A stretch of DNA of 64,000 bases from Gammaproteobacteria bacterium (GTDB taxonomy: Bacteria; Pseudomonadota; Gammaproteobacteria; Steroidobacterales; Steroidobacteraceae). The translations under genes and the position numbers were made by a program. The notes beneath the pieces were generated by a model. That model was not told the DNA's origin and searched no databases. It was given only the letters and a program-made list of their open reading frames with translations. Positions 52,908-62,223 of this stretch are shown here, piece after piece (position 1 is the first letter of the stretch; each line of letters begins with the position of its first letter). The stretch is from positions 1-64,000 of the forward strand of contig JADJHU010000001.1 of assembly GCA_016707425.1 (NCBI GenBank). The letters run 5' to 3'.

Positions 52908-55261
52908 ATGCGCAAGGTGTATCGCGGCGCTGCTGACGACCGTGTTCTGCCTGCCGCTCGCGGCCACGGGAGCGGATCCCGGGGTGACGGCTGCACCCGG
53001 CAGCGTACTGCCACCGCCACCGCCGCCATTTGCGGGTCGTATCGCACTCACCGCGCAGGACTCGACCGCCGCATTCCCCAGAGGCACGAGCGCGCGCGCG
53101 GGTGCCCCCAACGTCCTGCTGGTGCTGACTGACGATACCGGCTTCGCCGCGTCCAGCACCTTCGGGGGTCCCGTGCCCACGCCGACGCTCGATCAGCTGG
53201 CGGCACATGGCCTGCGTTACAACAACTTCCACACCACGGCGATCTGCTCACCCACACGTGCGGCTCTCCTGACCGGCCGCAACCACCACGCCGTGGGCTT
53301 CGGGACGATCACGGAGCTCGCTACGGGATTCCCCGGCTACGACGCGATCCTCCCACGCAGCGCCGCCACCCTCGGCGAAGTCCTGCGTCTGAATGGTTAC
53401 AGCACGGCGTTCTTCGGCAAGCACCACAACGTACCCACCACGGAGCTGTCCCCGGCCGGCCTTCGATCGCTGGCCCAACGGGCTCGGCTTCGAGTACTTC
53501 TTCGGTTTCCTCGGTGGCGACGTCAACCAGTGGCATCCGAAGCTCTTCCGCAACAATTCCCCGGTGGACACGAGTCACCGCCCGCCGCAGCTGCTTCTCG
53601 ATCGCGAGCTGGCCGATGAAGCGATTCGCTGGATCCACAACCAGAAGGCTTCCGCGCCGGACAAGCCGTTCTTCGTGTACTACGCGAACGGTACGGCACA
53701 CGCACCCCATTCAGCTCCGCAGGCGTGGATCGACCGCTTCCGGGGCCAGTTCGACCAGGGCTGGGACAGGCTGCGCGAAGAGAGTTTCGCCCGCCAGAAG
53801 GCAGCCGGCATCATTCCGGCCTCGGCTGTCCTGACGCCGCGTCCAGCACTGATCCCGGCGTGGAATTCGCTGTCCGCCGCACAGCAGCGGATCGCCGCCC
53901 GCATGATGGAAGTCTTCGCGGCGATGGTCGCCTATCAGGATGATCAGTTCGGCCGCGTCGTGGCGGAGCTCAAGCGGATGGGGCTGTTCGAGAACACGCT
54001 GATCCTCTTCATCGAGGGTGACAATGGCGCCAGCGGCGAGGGTGGGCCGTCGGGCTCGACCAACGAGCTGGGCAGCATGGTCAACGGCCTGCGCGAAACC
54101 ACCGGCATGATGACCAGCATGCTCCCGGCGATGGGCGGTCCGGGATCCTATGAGCTCTACCCGGTCGGCTGGGCCTGGGCCACCGATGCGCCCTTCCCCT
54201 GGACGAAGCAGATCGCCTCGCATCTCGGTGGCACCCGAAACGGGCTCGTCGTCTCCTGGCCCGAGGGCATCCGGACGCGCGGCCTGCGCCCCCAGTACCA
54301 CCACGTCATCGACATCATGCCCACCATTCTCGACGTGATCGGCGTCCCGGAGCCCGGCGTGGTCAACGGTGTCGCCCAGCAGCGCGTCGACGGAATCAGC
54401 ATGCGCTACACCTTCGACGATGCCGCCGCACCCGATCGCCGTACGACGCAGTACTACGAAATCCTCGGCAACCGCGGCATCTATCACGACGGCTGGCTCG
54501 CCAATACGACGCCGCCGGCCGGACCGTGGATGATGGATGTCCCACTGCCGCGGGTCGAGGATTACGCGTGGGAGCTCTACGATCTGCGCAAGGACTTCAG
54601 CCAGGACCACAACGTGGCGGCCCGGTACCCGGAAAAGCTGAAGGCCCTGCAGGCGCTGTGGCTGGAGGAGGCGGGGCGCAACCAGGTGCTGCCTCTGGAC
54701 AACCGCATCGGCACAGCGCGCTCGAAGGACGGCTACAGATCGCTGAGTATCCCACGAACCCAATTCGTGTACTGGGGCGGGGACATCAGCGTGCCCGCCG
54801 CACAGGCGCCGGCGTGGGTGGCCCGCTCGTTCAGTGTCACGGCGGACGTGACGGTGCCCGCACAGAACCGCAGTGGCCCCCTCGTCGCCTATGGCAGCCG
54901 GTTTGGGGGATGGGGCTTCTATCTGCGCGATGGGCGGTTCGCCGCGATCTCCTCGGCCTCGCACTACCCGCAGGACCAGTACCTCGTCGAGGCCGATGCC
55001 GCTACGCCTCCGGGTCCGGCACAGGTCCGCTTCGACTTCGATGTGGATGAACGCAGGCCGGGTGCCGGCGGCACCCTGCGCATCAGCGTGAATGGCCGAC
55101 AGATCGCAGAAGGCCACGTGGGCCGCACGATCATCATTCCGGCGGGCCTCGGTGAAACCTTCGATATCGGCATCGACACTGGCGCTCCGGTCACAGAGGC
55201 CTACCCCGCCAATGCCCGCTTCGGGGGGGAGATTCACAAGCTGCAGGTGGATCTGCGCTGA
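52908..55261 (+). pseudogene. Large arylsulfatase, frame break near 53455 and possibly at the start
   Basis: An ATG at 52908 after GGGGAGA is out of frame by one base with the signal-like C-I-A-A-L-L-T-T-V-F-C-L-P-L-A-A; a GTG at 52888 in the right frame is an alternative start. The main frame carries the metal site L-T-D-D-T-G and the formylglycine motif C-S-P-T-R-A-A-L-L-T-G. It breaks near 53455-53462, and the adjacent frame resumes with F-D-R-W-P-N-G-L-G-F-E-Y-F-F-G and runs intact to 55261. The total of about 784 residues suits the large sulfatase class with a C-terminal beta-sandwich. It is unlike the 553-residue sulfatase at 37232. The substrate is unknown. Confidence 0.82.
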
Positions 55262-55293
55262 TCGATCCGGCAGGCCAGTGAGGGAGGAGTCGA

Positions 55294-56355
55294 ATGAGGA
55301 ATTGGCTGTTGCGCATCGGCCTTGCACTGGGCGTGCTCGTCCTTGCGGCAGTGGCATTCGCCGCATACCAGGAGCGATATCGCAGTCTGCCGCAGGACGC
55401 TCCAGCCACGGTCGAGACGCCCGACTTCGTGTTCGCCGCGCCGGCATCGCCGGTGCACTGGGTGACCGGATGCGAGCGCTTCGCGTCGCGCTGCATCGGT
55501 GCGGCGCCCCACAATGACCAGGACGACTGGTGGCTGAACCAGCGCGAGTGGCTCGAACTCGTTCCGCTCGACGGCGTCACGGCAGGCACACCGTCCGCGC
55601 TCGTGGAGCGCGCGCGGATCGCTGCCGCGGCGTTCTTTCGCGTGCCGGCCTCCGAGATTCAGGTTTCTGACTCGGGGGCGGTCGAATCTCTCGGCACCTA
55701 CGGCGTGACTCTGCGAGGTCCGGCGTCGAGCCGCTACAGCCCCGCGTACGTCGTGCAGTTGCCGCCGGGGAAGATCCTGCTGTTCGTCTGCCACATCGAA
55801 TCCGTGTCTGGGGTCGAAGGCCAGCAGGAGTCGTGTCATGCGGCGCTCAGCGCCCTGCGCTTTCCGAAGGGGGAGGCGCTCGTCCGCGCACGCGAGGAGG
55901 CGGAGCAGCAGCACGTTCAGCTCGCGGCACAGGCCATGACACAGGCACCATCGCCCGCCGCTGCGCCATCCGCGGCTGCGCCGCGGGCGTTGGGCGCGCA
56001 CCTGCCGCCCGCCCCGGACGCGCCGCGGACGATCCGATACGCGGAGTCCGACTCGCAGAAGCAGTCACGCTATGCAGGAACCGGCGATCCGCAGATCGAC
56101 GCATTCGTCAACAGCCTCGGTGACGAGTCCAGGCGTCTCGATGTCCTCATCCAGCTGTAGCCGCGCTGCCTGAAGTACGTCGAGGAAACCGCCCTGAACA
56201 CCGAAAGCGCCGTGAACACCTGCAGTGCGACGGTGCCGGTCTACGTGAAGTGCGACTCGGGTCGCCGTGACACGATCCGTTTCGCGTCCGGTGACTTCGT
56301 GAATTCGAGCTACGTCCAGGTCGGCTGCGCCTACTCGAACGTTCCGGACGGGTGA
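55294..56355 (+). pseudogene. Exported/anchored protein of unknown function interrupted by an in-frame TAG
   Basis: A signal anchor (L-L-R-I-G-L-A-L-G-V-L-V-L-A-A-V-A-F-A-A, about 4-24) starts a protein of 288 residues to the TAG at 56158-56160. The same frame continues for 64 sense codons after the TAG to a TGA at 56353 (P-R-C-L-K-Y-V-E-E ... N-V-P-D-G) with coding-like composition and several cysteines. Q-to-stop (CAG to TAG) is the simplest reading. An Ala/Pro-rich linker (about 210-245) separates the N-terminal domain from the end. It follows the large sulfatase gene. The family is not recognised. Confidence 0.5.
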
Positions 56356-56401
56356 CACGCGGCAAGCCAGTACGGGAATCGATCGCGGAACTGCGGACGC
56401 C

Positions 56402-57214
56402 TCAGCCATAGCGGCCGGTAATGTAATCCTCCGTGGCCTTCTTTCCGGGGTTCGTGAAGATCCGGCTGGTCTCACCGACCTCGACCAGCTCCCCCAGATA
56501 CATGAAGGCCGTGAAATCCGACACGCGCGCCGCCTGCTGCATGTTGTGCGTGACGATGACGACGGTGACCTGCTCGCGCAGCACGGCGATCAGCTCCTCG
56601 ATGCGCGCCGTCGCGATGGGATCGAGTGCCGACGTCGGTTCGTCGAACAGGAGGATCTCGGGATTCGTCGCGAGCGCACGGGCAATGCACAGGCGCTGCT
56701 GCTGACCTCCCGACAGCGACAGCCCGGAGTGGCTCAGCCTGTCCTTGACCTCGTCCCAGAGTGCGGCGCCGCGCAGGGCACGTTCGACGGCCTCATCGAG
56801 CTTCACACGCGAACGGACGCCACGGAGGCGCAGGCCATAGGCGACGTTCTCGAAGATCGACTTCGGGAACGGATTGGGTTTCTGGAACACCATGCCGATC
56901 CGCATCCGCACCTCGATCGGATCGACGTCGTGCGCCACCAGGTTGATGTCTTCCGGATAGAGCCGGATGCAGCCCTCGTAGCGCGTGCCGGCTGTCAGGT
57001 CGTGCATGCGATTGAAGCAGCGGAGAAACGTGCTCTTACCGCAACCCGATGGCCCGATCAGCGCCGTCACGTGCCTCTCGCGCACCTCGATGTTGAGGTT
57101 CTTCAGCGCCTGGAAATCCCCGTAAAAGAAACTCAGTGCCTCGACCCGCGCCTTCAGGCGCGGAGCGGGCGCTGCAGCCCTTCGCTCCTCCTCTGCGGTC
57201 CCGCTCTGCATCAT
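56402..57214 (-). CDS. pstB: Phosphate ABC transporter ATP-binding protein
   Basis: The 270-residue protein has Walker A G-P-S-G-C-G-K-S-T (54-62), the signature L-S-G-G-Q-Q-Q-R and Walker B with D-E-P-T-S-A-L-D-P. The end K-A-T-E-D-Y-I-T-G-R-Y-G is typical of PstB. ATG at 57214 is chosen; the longer frame lacks family similarity. It follows the porin gene, whereas pstB normally directly follows pstA. Confidence 0.95.
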   Translation of the reverse strand: MMQSGTAEEERRAAAPAPRLKARVEALSFFYGDFQALKNLNIEVRERHVTALIGPSGCGKSTFLRCFNRMHDLTAGTRYEGCIRLYPEDINLVAHDVDPIEVRMRIGMVFQKPNPFPKSIFENVAYGLRLRGVRSRVKLDEAVERALRGAALWDEVKDRLSHSGLSLSGGQQQRLCIARALATNPEILLFDEPTSALDPIATARIEELIAVLREQVTVVIVTHNMQQAARVSDFTAFMYLGELVEVGETSRIFTNPGKKATEDYITGRYG

Positions 57215-57260
57215 GAGCTGCAAAGATACCTCAACGCGCGCCGCCGGCGCCCACTCGCCT

Positions 57261-58334
57261 TCAAAAGGCCACCTGGCCCCAGACGCCCACCTCGGTGATC
57301 CGGCCGTCAGCCACCGCGCCACCACTCAGTGTGCCCGTGCCCAGCGAGGTGCGCACGGCGCCACCCGCAGCCTCCTCGTGCTTGACGACTAACGCGAGAT
57401 CGATGTTCTTGCGGGGCTTGTAGGCGAGCCCGGCGTTGAGATACGCATCCTTCACGCGCGGAGCGAGGTCCCTGCCGGGCTTCGCGCGATCGATGCGCGC
57501 GAAGCCCGCAATCCGCCTGCTGAAACTGTAGCTGCCCCACACCGAAAAGCCGTCGGCCGAATCCTTTGCCGCCGTCGTGATGTTGTTCCAGTTATCGGCG
57601 GTGAAGTATTCGCCGCCCATCCGGAAGGCCTTGCCCGTGTAGGCCAGCAGCGCAGTCACGCGCTGCGCCGTGTGCTGTGCCGGAGATGCTCCCCCCTGCA
57701 CATCCTGTCCGCGCCTGCCCGAGTACGCGCCGAGTGCCAGAAGAACTCCGCGCGCCGGGGCAAAGCTGATGCGTGCCTCAACGTCCATGCTCTTCGAGCG
57801 CGACGGATTCCTGTAGCCCCCGCCATTCAGTACCGCGATCGCGTAACCGACCCGGCCATCGTCCAGCTTGCCGCCGACATGCACGCCCCAGTCCGCTGAA
57901 GTGCCGAACTTCAGGCGATCGAGCAGAACAGATTCCACATAGCGATAGCCGTACAGGTCGTCGACAAGCGGGACCCACGGCGTATCGGCCGCGCCTGCAC
58001 GAACAACGAGTGCATCCGATACCTTCGCCTGCAGATACGCCTTCTTGATGTACAGCCCGGTCGAGCCAATCGCGTTCGAATACTGGAAATCGGTGGTGAG
58101 ATTCGCCGACCAGATGTCCGCGAAGTCGTGGGCCACGGAAAGATAGAAGCGCTTGACGTCGAGACCAAAGCCGTTGGCCCCTTGCTCCACACCGTCGTTC
58201 TTCTGATCGATGCGGGTCAGATCGATGAACGCCTTGCCACCGACCGTGGTGCGCTCACCGTCTGTCGTTTCCGCCTGCGCCGCAGCAGCCCCCAGTGCGA
58301 GTGCCACGCCGACGCCAACGAGATATCTGTTCAT
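57261..58334 (-). CDS. Phosphate-regulated outer-membrane porin (OprO/OprP-like)
   Basis: This 357-residue protein has a signal peptide (cut A-Q-A-E-T), an amphipathic beta-strand pattern and a terminal phenylalanine for barrel insertion. It resembles OprP-type phosphate/polyphosphate porins. A Pho box lies 53 bp upstream (58387-58404), so it can be expressed from its own PhoB-controlled promoter within the pst cluster. Confidence 0.85.
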   Translation of the reverse strand: MNRYLVGVGVALALGAAAAQAETTDGERTTVGGKAFIDLTRIDQKNDGVEQGANGFGLDVKRFYLSVAHDFADIWSANLTTDFQYSNAIGSTGLYIKKAYLQAKVSDALVVRAGAADTPWVPLVDDLYGYRYVESVLLDRLKFGTSADWGVHVGGKLDDGRVGYAIAVLNGGGYRNPSRSKSMDVEARISFAPARGVLLALGAYSGRRGQDVQGGASPAQHTAQRVTALLAYTGKAFRMGGEYFTADNWNNITTAAKDSADGFSVWGSYSFSRRIAGFARIDRAKPGRDLAPRVKDAYLNAGLAYKPRKNIDLALVVKHEEAAGGAVRTSLGTGTLSGGAVADGRITEVGVWGQVAF

Positions 58335-58386
58335 TGCCTGCGGTTCCTGTGATGAGTCGAAGCACTGACAAGACTATGGGGCGCAC

Positions 58387-58404
58387 GTGACGGGAACGTG
58401 ACAT
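58387..58404 (-). promoter_or_regulatory. Pho box upstream of the porin gene
   Basis: ATGTCAC-GTTC-CCGTCAC on the minus strand: two 7-bp direct repeats 11 bp apart, agreeing with the PhoB consensus CTGTCAT-N4-CTGTCAY in the core positions. It lies between pstA and the porin gene, 53 bp upstream of the porin start. Confidence 0.65.
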
Positions 58405-58453
58405 CCGCGCCGCCCCACGAAACCGCGCGGGCGGCCCGCGGCGCCGGCACGCG

Positions 58454-59320
58454 CTACTCCCCGGGGTTGGCGTGCGGACCAAAGAGCGCCGCGATCGCAC
58501 GCGCGAGGATGCTGAGCAGCAGCACGAACAGTGTAATCAGCACTGCACCGACCCACGCCAGGCGCTGCCAGTCCTGATACGGGCTCATCGCGAACTGGAA
58601 GATCACGACCGGGAGGTTGGCAATCGGCTGGCGCAGGTCCGTGCTCCAGAACTGGTTGTTGAGCGCCGTGAACAGCAGGGGCGCGGTCTCGCCGCTGATG
58701 CGCGCAACCGCCAGCAGCAGTCCCGTGAGCAGGCCGTTTCGCGCCGCGGGATAGACAACGCGGGTGATCGTGCGCCAAGGGTGCGCGCCGAGGGCCGCCG
58801 AGCCCTCGCGCAGGCTCCTCGGGACGAGACCCAGCATGTCCTCGGCCGTGCCCACCATTACCGGCATCGCGACCAGGCTGAGCGCGACGGCGCCTGCGAT
58901 GGCAGAGAAATGCCCCATCCGCAGTACGAGCAGGGTGTAGATGAACAGACCGATGATGATGGACGGCGCACTCAGCAGCACGTCATTGATGAAGCGGACC
59001 ACGGTGCTCAGCCTGCTGCCACGCCCGTATTCGGCGAGATAACTTCCGGCCAGGAGACCCACCGGCGCACCGATGAGGGTCCCGAGTGCAGTCATCGCGA
59101 GGCTGCCGACGATCGCATTCAGCAAACCGCCGTCGCTGCCCGGCGCCGGCGTCATCTGCCGGAACACACCGGGCGACATGCCGCCGATGCCACGCGCGAG
59201 CAGGGTCCAGAGGATCGCCGCGAGCACGGCAAGCCCGACGAACGTCGCAAGTCCGGCGGCCATGAAGGCCAGCGCATCGGCGATGCGTCGGCGGCGCAGG
59301 TATCTTCCCGGATCTCTCAT
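58454..59320 (-). CDS. pstA: Phosphate ABC transporter permease PstA
   Basis: The 288-residue protein has six hydrophobic segments and the EAA-type loop R-E-G-S-A-A-L-G-A-H-P-W-R-T-I. The ATG at 59320 overlaps the pstC stop (ATGA). With PstC it forms the inner-membrane channel. Confidence 0.93.
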   Translation of the reverse strand: MRDPGRYLRRRRIADALAFMAAGLATFVGLAVLAAILWTLLARGIGGMSPGVFRQMTPAPGSDGGLLNAIVGSLAMTALGTLIGAPVGLLAGSYLAEYGRGSRLSTVVRFINDVLLSAPSIIIGLFIYTLLVLRMGHFSAIAGAVALSLVAMPVMVGTAEDMLGLVPRSLREGSAALGAHPWRTITRVVYPAARNGLLTGLLLAVARISGETAPLLFTALNNQFWSTDLRQPIANLPVVIFQFAMSPYQDWQRLAWVGAVLITLFVLLLSILARAIAALFGPHANPGE

Positions 59321-60276
59321 GCGCCCCGCCCCGCCCCGCTGCTCATCCTCAGGAGCAGCCGCGCGCCCGCGATCACGGCAAAGGTCAGCATGAACAGCAG
59401 CAGCCCGAGATAGAACAGGGAGGACACATAAAGCTCGCCCACTGCCTCGCTGAATTCGTTGGCGATCACCGAGGAGATGGTCGTCGCCGGTGCCAGGAGC
59501 GATGCGCTGATGCGATGCGCATTGCCGATCACGAAGGTGACGGCCATCGTCTCGCCGAGTGCACGCCCCAGCCCGAGCATGATGCCGCCCACCAGTCCGG
59601 CGCGCGACCAGGGCACCACCACGTGCCAGACGACGTTCCAGCGCGTAGCGCCGATTCCGTAAGCGGCTTCCTTCAGCGACACGGGCGCCATGCGGAAGAC
59701 TTCGCGCATCACCGATGAGATGAACGGCAGAATCATGATCGCCAGCACGAGCCCCGCGGTCAGCAGCCCGATGCCGTACGGCGGACCCTGGAACCACCGC
59801 CCGATGCCAGGCAGTGCGCCCCAATGGTCGATCAGCCACGGCTGCACGTCACGCTGCAGGATCGGTGCAAGCACGAACAGGCCCCAGATGCCATAGACGA
59901 TGCTCGGGATCGACGCGAGCAGCTCGATGGCAGTCGCAATCGGCCCGCGCAGCCAGCGGGGACAGACCTCCGTCAGGAAAACCGCGATGCCGAAGCTCAC
60001 CGGCACCGCAAACAACAGCGCGATCAGTGACGTGACGACCGTGCCGTACAGCGGCCCGAGGCCGCCAAACACTTCGGTCACCGGGTTCCACTTCTCGCGC
60101 AGGACAAAGCCGGCGCCGAATGTCTTCAGCGCCGGCCATGCCCCGATGATCAAAGTAGCAACAACCCCGGCCAGCAGTATCAGAACCAGCAGCGCGGAGC
60201 TGAACGTTGCCGCCCGGAAAGCCCGCTCGATGCGGGCCTCGCGGCACACGTGCGGGCGCAGGTCGTCGGGCGTCAT
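59317..60276 (-). CDS. pstC: Phosphate ABC transporter permease PstC
   Basis: The 319-residue protein has six hydrophobic segments and a loop K-E-A-A-Y-G-I-G-A-T-R-W-N-V with the EAA motif, and the conserved P-S-I-V-Y-G-I-W-G. It lies between pstS and pstA and overlaps pstA. Confidence 0.94.
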   Translation of the reverse strand: MTPDDLRPHVCREARIERAFRAATFSSALLVLILLAGVVATLIIGAWPALKTFGAGFVLREKWNPVTEVFGGLGPLYGTVVTSLIALLFAVPVSFGIAVFLTEVCPRWLRGPIATAIELLASIPSIVYGIWGLFVLAPILQRDVQPWLIDHWGALPGIGRWFQGPPYGIGLLTAGLVLAIMILPFISSVMREVFRMAPVSLKEAAYGIGATRWNVVWHVVVPWSRAGLVGGIMLGLGRALGETMAVTFVIGNAHRISASLLAPATTISSVIANEFSEAVGELYVSSLFYLGLLLFMLTFAVIAGARLLLRMSSGAGRGA

Positions 60277-60293
60277 CTGCAGTGGAGCGGAAC

Positions 60294-61349
60294 TCAGGGC
60301 CTGACCGGCCAGATCGGCCTGCCGCCGCTCACGATCGAATTCCTCCAGGTGTCCTCGACAAGCCTGACGACGTTCTCCGGCAGCGGCACGTAGTCCAGGC
60401 TCCTGGCCAGCGCGCCGCCATTCCGGTAGGCCCAGGCGAAGAATTTCAGCGCTTCGCCTGCGGCCATGGGATCCTTTGGCCGACGTTGCATGATGATGAA
60501 GCTCGCACCGGTGATCGGCCAGCTCTCCGGACCCGGCTGGTCGACGAGAACGACATCATGGGCGGGCGTCTCGCTCCAGCCCGCATTGGAGGCTGCCGCC
60601 GCAAACGCTGCTGCGTCCGGCGCGACCGTCTTGCCGTCGCGATTCCGCAGCCGCAGATACGCCATTCTGTTCTGCCTGGCATAGGCGTACTCCACATAGC
60701 CGATGGCGCCGCGCGTCAGCGCAGTCATGTTCGCCACGCCCTCGTTGCCCTTTGCGCCGATGCCGGCAGGCCATTCGACGGAAGTACTGGCGCCGACAGC
60801 GCTCCTGAACCGGGCGCTGACGCCAGACAGATAGGACGTAAACAGGAAGTTCGTGCCCGAGCCGTCGGAGCGGTAGATCGGTGCGATCGCAAGCCTCGGC
60901 AGGCTGACCTTCGGGTTGAGCGCCCGGATCCGCGCATCGTCCCAGCTCGACACCACGCCGAGGTAGATGTCGGCGAGCGTCGCGCCATCGAGGAGAATCT
61001 CGCCCGCCTTCACACCTGGCACGTTGATCACCGGCACGACACCGCCAATGACCATCGGAAACTGCACCAGCCCGTCCTTCGCCAGTTCCGCTGCCGAGAG
61101 CGGCTTGTCGGAGGCACCAAAGGTCACGGTCGCGGCCTTGATCTGCCTGATGCCCGCTCCGGACCCGATCGACTGGTAGTTGAGGCTGACACCGCTCTTC
61201 TCCCTGTAGGCCTCGGCCCACTTGGCATAGATGGGGTATGGGAACGTCGCTCCCGCGCCCGAAATGCCCGCGGCCAATGCCACCGACGACAGCCCCGCAA
61301 GCCCCAGCATCGCAAGCAGCGCTCTCTTTCGCACCGTCTGTGTCCTCAC
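60294..61349 (-). CDS. pstS: Phosphate-binding periplasmic protein PstS
   Basis: This 351-residue protein has a signal peptide (cut near A-L-A-A), then G-A-G-A-T-F-P-Y-P-I-Y-A-K-W, S-I-G-S-G-A-G-I-R-Q-I and R-S-D-G-S-G-T-N phosphate-contacting motifs. The GTG at 61349 follows AAGGAGGA; the longer frame upstream is not coding. A Pho box and a -10 (TATAAA) lie 65-98 bp upstream, so this is the first gene of a PhoB-controlled pstSCA message. Confidence 0.95.
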   Translation of the reverse strand: MRTQTVRKRALLAMLGLAGLSSVALAAGISGAGATFPYPIYAKWAEAYREKSGVSLNYQSIGSGAGIRQIKAATVTFGASDKPLSAAELAKDGLVQFPMVIGGVVPVINVPGVKAGEILLDGATLADIYLGVVSSWDDARIRALNPKVSLPRLAIAPIYRSDGSGTNFLFTSYLSGVSARFRSAVGASTSVEWPAGIGAKGNEGVANMTALTRGAIGYVEYAYARQNRMAYLRLRNRDGKTVAPDAAAFAAAASNAGWSETPAHDVVLVDQPGPESWPITGASFIIMQRRPKDPMAAGEALKFFAWAYRNGGALARSLDYVPLPENVVRLVEDTWRNSIVSGGRPIWPVRP

Positions 61350-61413
61350 ACGGATCCTCCTTCTGCCTGATGTCTCCGGAGACGCGCGGCAACGCCGCTC
61401 CGGTCCGGTGCGA

Positions 61414-61447
61414 TTTATAGCCGGCGCAGATGACAGCTTTGTGTCAA
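61414..61447 (-). promoter_or_regulatory. PhoB-dependent promoter of pstS
   Basis: The minus strand reads TTGACAC-AAAG-CTGTCAT (61447-61430), two repeats 11 bp apart; the second is a perfect PhoB half-site. A -10-like TATAAA (61419-61414) begins 10 bases after it, the spacing of class-type Pho promoters where the box replaces the -35. The box overlaps the end of phoU. Confidence 0.75.
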
Positions 61448-62187
61448 CGCGCGCCCTGGTCGCGCTCCGCAGCATGAACGGAGATCTCGTGCTCCACGGA
61501 CTCGAGCGCGACATGGCGGACATCCTTGCCATGCACCATGTAGATCACGTATTCGCAGAGGTTTTTCGCGTGATCACCGATGCGCTCGAGCGCGCGCACC
61601 ACCCACATGACCTCGAGCGCACGGCGGATTGAGCGCGGATCCTCCATCATGAACGTGATGCACTGGCGCTGAATCGACTCATATTCCTCGTCGATCATGC
61701 GGTCCGTACGCGCCGTGCGCAACGCCGCCTCCACATCGAGCCGCGCCAGCGCATCGAGCGCATCGTGCACCATGCCCTGTACCCCGCGCCCCAGGTGCTT
61801 GATCTCGCGATAGCGATCGGCCGGGCGCTCGACCGAGGCGAGGCGTGCGGCGATCAGGCCGATCTTCTCGCACTCGTCGCCGATGCGTTCAAGGTCCGTG
61901 ATCGTCTTGATCGTCGCCACGATCATCCGCAGGTCGCCCGCCGTGGGCGCGCGCGTAGCGAGGATGCGACTGCATTCCTCGTCGATCGCAACCTCCATGG
62001 CGTTGACCTTGTGATCCTCCGAAGCCACCTGATGACCGAGCGCGCTGTCGCCCTCGATCAGCGCTGTCAGTCCACGCGCGAGCTGGTCCTCGACCAGCCC
62101 GCCCATGGCCAGCACCCTGGTGCGCACGCGCTCGAGATCCTCGTTGAAGCGACGCGAGGTGTGGTGAGACAGGTCGGCGGTGTCCAT
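61444..62187 (-). CDS. phoU: Phosphate signalling protein PhoU
   Basis: The 247-residue protein has the two three-helix repeats of PhoU with E-x-x-x-D (A-I-D-E-E-C-S-R-I) and D-L-E-R-I-G-D-E-C-E and A-L-E-R-I-G-D-H-A-K-N metal-site motifs. It restrains PhoR/PstSCAB signalling when phosphate is plentiful. It is downstream of phoR and upstream of the Pho promoter. Confidence 0.95.
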   Translation of the reverse strand: MDTADLSHHTSRRFNEDLERVRTRVLAMGGLVEDQLARGLTALIEGDSALGHQVASEDHKVNAMEVAIDEECSRILATRAPTAGDLRMIVATIKTITDLERIGDECEKIGLIAARLASVERPADRYREIKHLGRGVQGMVHDALDALARLDVEAALRTARTDRMIDEEYESIQRQCITFMMEDPRSIRRALEVMWVVRALERIGDHAKNLCEYVIYMVHGKDVRHVALESVEHEISVHAAERDQGAR

Positions 62188-62223
62188 GGACGCTCCGGAT
62201 GGCAGCAGTGGGCGGAATATGGC

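Noticed and set aside
53711..55447. Minus-strand open frame of 578 codons opposite the large sulfatase
   Set aside because: Antisense shadow of a frameshifted but clearly conserved sulfatase.
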